Part shown: piece after piece, positions 61,450 through 64,000 of the stretch
How the letters are laid out: every line of letters begins with the position of its first letter
Position numbering within the stretch: the first letter of the stretch is position 1
Notes under the pieces: model-generated
What the model saw: only the letters and a program-made list of their open reading frames with translations
What the model was told of the DNA's origin: nothing
The model's database searches: none
NCBI GenBank assembly: GCA_040880405.1
Contig: JBBDIM010000109.1
Span: 1 to 64,000 of the forward strand
From: JBBDIM01 sp040880405
Lineage (GTDB): Bacteria; Planctomycetota; Planctomycetia; Pirellulales; Pirellulaceae
Reading direction: 5' to 3'
Length of the DNA stretch: 64,000 nt
Translations under genes and position numbers: made by a program

Positions 61450-62598
61450 TCAATATTCATCACCTGACTCGACCTTCGGAATTCCCGCCCTACGCGACAG
61501 ATCGTCCAGCACGGAGCTATCGTTGATCAACTCTTTAAGCAGTTCCGGCAAGGTCAGCCCGGCCCAGTTCGCCACCTGTTCCAGGGCGTACGAAACGGGT
61601 GAGTGGGGTTCCGTTTTCCGGAAAAAATCGGCCACTTTGCGCAACGCCTTCACCGCCTCGGTCCGGCTTTGGATCGTGCCGACCACCATCCCACCGCCAC
61701 CACCACCCGCTGGCGCTGCGGTCCCATCGGCGGAGACCTCGCCGGTGCCGTCCCCTTCGGCCGCCGCGTCCGCGTCGTCCAAGAGATCCGACATCAGCGT
61801 CTTGACGGTCGACTGAATCGCCTCGATTTTTTGCCGAAACGAGGTGAGCGAAGGAGACGTTTCCTCGCCATACGAGTTGGCGGTGCAGTTCTCGTCCAGA
61901 AAGGAACCCAGTTCCCGGATGTTCTGGATAATGAGGTCCAGATCCTCCGCCATGTTTTGCCAGTGCGCGGCGGGCGTCGCCTGGAAGGAATTGTCGAAGG
62001 TGCCTCGGTCGACCGCCCCTTCCTCCAGACGTTTCTGGCGTTCGGAAGAGTCCAGCCCCGAGATTCGGTTCGCTTCGTTGAAATCGGCAAACGAGTACAT
62101 GCCGCCCGCCCCGTTGGTCAGGGGCATCGCCATCAGCACGGGAAAGCTCCGCTCCGCGGCCAAGCCGGCAAGCTGGGCCACCGTGTCTTCGTAGCCATCG
62201 TCCTCGTCCGGCTCGGGGTGGATGTTGGCCCAGTAGCGGCGGCAGATCTCCAGGCAGAGCTTCATCCCGTCGCGGAGGCCCACCACGCCATCGGTCCGGA
62301 TCAGCGACTCAACCAACCACGAGGTGACCGATAGATCCTTGGAGTGCTCCGACAAGATCTCCAGCGAAGCGGACTGCACACCCTCCCAGTCGGGATCTTC
62401 CAGATCGGGGAATTCCTCATCCGGAAAGGCCTGGGCCTGGAGCATGTCACGCTCGGCCCGAGTCGACTTCTCGAAGAGGGCCCGCAGGTTGTGGAACAGA
62501 TCGGATTGCGGCGAGCGGCGGAGCTCGACACCACTGGGCGATTCCTCTGAAATGGGACTCGCGAGTGCCTCGACATCAATTACTTCGGGAGAAGCCAT
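61450..62598 (-). CDS. tssA: T6SS cap/baseplate protein TssA (ImpA N-terminal domain)
   Basis: A 382-residue protein with the ImpA N-terminal domain (SPISEESPSGVELRRSPQSD, LEDPDWEGVQSASLEILSEH, KDLSVTSWLVESLIRTDGV). A Gly/Ala-rich linker (about residues 285-310, PAGGGGGGM) leads to the C-terminal segment AVKALRKVADFFRKTEPHSP. TssA guides sheath assembly. The frame remains open upstream to 62715, but those codons are repeat DNA (family B), so the ATG at 62598 is used. Confidence 0.9.
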   Translation of the reverse strand: MASPEVIDVEALASPISEESPSGVELRRSPQSDLFHNLRALFEKSTRAERDMLQAQAFPDEEFPDLEDPDWEGVQSASLEILSEHSKDLSVTSWLVESLIRTDGVVGLRDGMKLCLEICRRYWANIHPEPDEDDGYEDTVAQLAGLAAERSFPVLMAMPLTNGAGGMYSFADFNEANRISGLDSSERQKRLEEGAVDRGTFDNSFQATPAAHWQNMAEDLDLIIQNIRELGSFLDENCTANSYGEETSPSLTSFRQKIEAIQSTVKTLMSDLLDDADAAAEGDGTGEVSADGTAAPAGGGGGGMVVGTIQSRTEAVKALRKVADFFRKTEPHSPVSYALEQVANWAGLTLPELLKELINDSSVLDDLSRRAGIPKVESGDEY

Positions 62599-62630
62599 AA
62601 TCCCATTCGCCCTACTAGAACTTTTTGAGC

Positions 62631-62715
62631 GTGAAAAAGTGGTCAGGACTCTTTTTCGCAAACCGTTCTCAATTGGAACATGCCAGATGAAAAAGAGTCC
62701 TGACCCCTTTTTCAC
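62631..62715. repeat. Family B hairpin upstream of tssA
   Basis: The arms GTGAAAAAGTGGTCAGGACT, then CTTTTTCGC, and GATGAAAAAGAGTCCTGACC, then CCTTTTTCAC, pair with one mismatch over about 26 bases. It stands between the sigma-factor gene and tssA, so it may limit read-through into the T6SS genes. Confidence 0.85.
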
Positions 62716-62834
62716 GGTCCTCGCAGAGAGTTTCCTCCCTGAGGACCAACGGCCTACAGGCTAATGGTCGGACGGATTGCCGTAAAAGTTGACGAGCAAG
62801 TGCGAAATTGGCACCATCGGCGCATTCGGTACAA

Positions 62835-63521
62835 TTACTCCGCTTGACGTAGCCAGCGTGAAAGTCGCTCGAGCGCGGCGTGGTGCAGTCGGCTCGCCCA
62901 CGATTTGCTGCGGCCCATCGACTCACCCGCTTCTTTGAGAGTCATCCCCTCGAAGTAGGTCAATCGCATCAACTGCTGTTCCTGCGGAGAGAGCGAGTCC
63001 AGCATCCGAGCAACCAGTTGTTGCACTTCTTCGCGTTCCATTTTCCCGTCGGGTGCCTGGGCATGTGGATCGGCCATGCCGGTCAGGGCGTCGCGCGTTT
63101 CATCGCCATGGCTGGCGAGGTAGACCATCGCTAGTTTTTCGGTCGCACCCGCGATCCAGTTGGCGTTCTCTTCCTGGGTCGATTCCGAGGATACGCTCGT
63201 CCGGCTGGCCGCGATCGCCTCGTTTGCCAGCCGTTGATACTTCGCCTGAATCCGCGCGGCATACGAGTTCCAGCTCATTTTCGAGATGCCATCGTAGATG
63301 GCACCCCGAATTCGATAATAGGCAAAGGTCGCGAAACTCGCCCCATGCCCCTCTTCATACGACTGGGCAGCCTCGGCCAAGCCTAGCTGGCCATAGGCGA
63401 CTAAGTCCTCCATCGCGAACTGGGCGGGTAGCTTGCGGTGAATCGCCTTGGCTAGTGAAACTACCAACCCCTGGTTCGCTTCGACCAAAGCCTGAGTCGT
63501 ACTGATATTTATGGAGGTCAT
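62835..63521 (-). CDS. FliA/SigB-like sigma-70 family factor
   Basis: A 228-residue group-3 sigma factor. Region 2 reads FAMEDLVAYGQLGLAEAAQSYEEG, then GASFATFAYYRIRGAIYDGI near residue 40-75. Region 4 reads LSPQEQQLMRLTYFEGMTLK, then EAGESMGRSKSWASRLHHAAL. A region between them (about 90-150) is variable. It starts three bases after the stop of a small partner gene and lies 237 bases upstream of tssA, so it is a good candidate for T6SS control (inferred). Confidence 0.85.
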   Translation of the reverse strand: MTSINISTTQALVEANQGLVVSLAKAIHRKLPAQFAMEDLVAYGQLGLAEAAQSYEEGHGASFATFAYYRIRGAIYDGISKMSWNSYAARIQAKYQRLANEAIAASRTSVSSESTQEENANWIAGATEKLAMVYLASHGDETRDALTGMADPHAQAPDGKMEREEVQQLVARMLDSLSPQEQQLMRLTYFEGMTLKEAGESMGRSKSWASRLHHAALERLSRWLRQAE

Positions 63522-63524
63522 TGG

Positions 63525-63887
63525 TCAGGACTCGGAAAACTCAGGCCAAAGGCTTGCCAACCGACTTTGTGCCGCGGGATCCTCCGCCAAAGTCTGAGCT
63601 AAGGACGCCGACATCGCCAGCAGCGCTCCTTCACGCAGGGGAAGTCGTGAAAATCGCTTCCTAATGAAGTACATCACGAACCGGGTCAGGGCCTCCAGGT
63701 CGTCGTGCGAGGCATGGGGCACATCCCGCCGGGCGCGACGCAAGGCCTCTGAAACATCCTCGGCTTTCCCTTCCGACAAGGTCTGTTTGAGCACGTCTTC
63801 CAACAATCCCCGAGTGGGATCCTCGACGTCGTCGCCAGGCGACTTCGCGCGGGAATCATCCCCCGCTCCGGAACGTTCAGCCACCAT
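63525..63887 (-). CDS. Small protein coupled to the sigma factor
   Basis: A 120-residue, mostly helical protein without membrane segments. It starts with a charged, disordered stretch (MVAERSGAGDDSRAKSPGDD). LLEDVLKQTLSEGKAEDVSEAL and FVMYFIRKRFSRLPLREGAL are helix-like blocks. I do not recognise the family. Its stop is three bases before the sigma-factor start, so the two are probably cotranslated; an anti-sigma or cofactor role is inference. Confidence 0.6.
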   Translation of the reverse strand: MVAERSGAGDDSRAKSPGDDVEDPTRGLLEDVLKQTLSEGKAEDVSEALRRARRDVPHASHDDLEALTRFVMYFIRKRFSRLPLREGALLAMSASLAQTLAEDPAAQSRLASLWPEFSES

Positions 63888-64000
63888 AGGATCTCATCCT
63901 CTCTACCCCCCCCGCACAATCCCTATAACGGTCGCAAGTATAACATCGCCATTCAGCCTTCCATAGCATCTTTCACCGCTAGCGGAATATTTTACCCCAA
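63888..64000. other. Upstream region of the sigma-factor operon
   Basis: This 113-base stretch reaches the window edge. It should include the promoter for the sigma factor and its partner. A C-run (63905-63912) is present. I can identify no promoter box. Confidence 0.35.

Noticed and set aside
62599..62715. Longer TssA with 39 extra residues
   Set aside because: The extra codons are the family B hairpin, which also lies at several non-coding sites, so they cannot be part of the conserved protein.

Overview
The window comes from a planctomycete, most likely of the Pirellulales type. The main evidence is a Pirellula-type heme-binding protein and its dehydrogenase partner (3821-8503), a histidine-rich metal-protein of a kind common in that group, and several families of palindromic intergenic repeats. 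Coding DNA looks about 60-65 % GC in the lines I sampled. A few islands (11083-12858, 14090-14700, 25093-27067) are visibly more AT-rich. There are no rRNA, tRNA or CRISPR loci and no complete insertion sequence. There are two assembly gaps (16314-16323 and 41122-41221); the second appears to be false.

Layout. 1-8.5 kb: a truncated glycoside-hydrolase-like protein, a CBM9/DOMON-like protein, and a secreted SGNH-hydrolase/dehydrogenase with its cytochrome. 9-16.2 kb: oligoendopeptidase F, a low-GC three-gene cassette (dual-OB protein plus two different DUF488 proteins), an SDR oxidoreductase, and an ATP-grasp-like protein behind a leader that folds into a three-way junction. 16.6-25 kb: two carriers, a HelD-type helicase, a yeast-type cytosine deaminase, an orphan antitoxin, AroE and a small membrane protein. 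25.8-32.3 kb: a protein with two Imm51-like domains, GmhB, polyphosphate kinase, a lactate/malate dehydrogenase and a lipoprotein. 32.5-36 kb: a minus-strand operon of FAD oxidoreductase, FeoB-like GTPase-permease and a secreted protein. 36.8-49.8 kb: a minus-strand operon of a His-rich protein, DUF58, a transglutaminase-like protein without its cysteine, MoxR, a DUF318 permease, three SPFH (HflK/HflC-like) proteins and a P1B ATPase. 50.1-63.9 kb: a type VI secretion operon (tssA, B, C, C2, tagJ, E, F, G, H) headed by a sigma factor and a small coupled protein.

How the genes work together. The 50-64 kb operon supplies the sheath, baseplate and recycling parts of a T6SS in the Rhizobium imp order. 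The membrane complex, TssK, Hcp and VgrG must lie elsewhere. The 36.8-49.8 kb operon combines metal export candidates with a MoxR/DUF58/transglutaminase module and membrane-scaffold proteins. The 32.5-36 kb operon pairs a redox enzyme with a metal permease. Repeats fill nearly every long intergenic stretch. The most orderly family is a two-hairpin composite whose arms always pair a GGGGATGA end with a GGGGATAA end.
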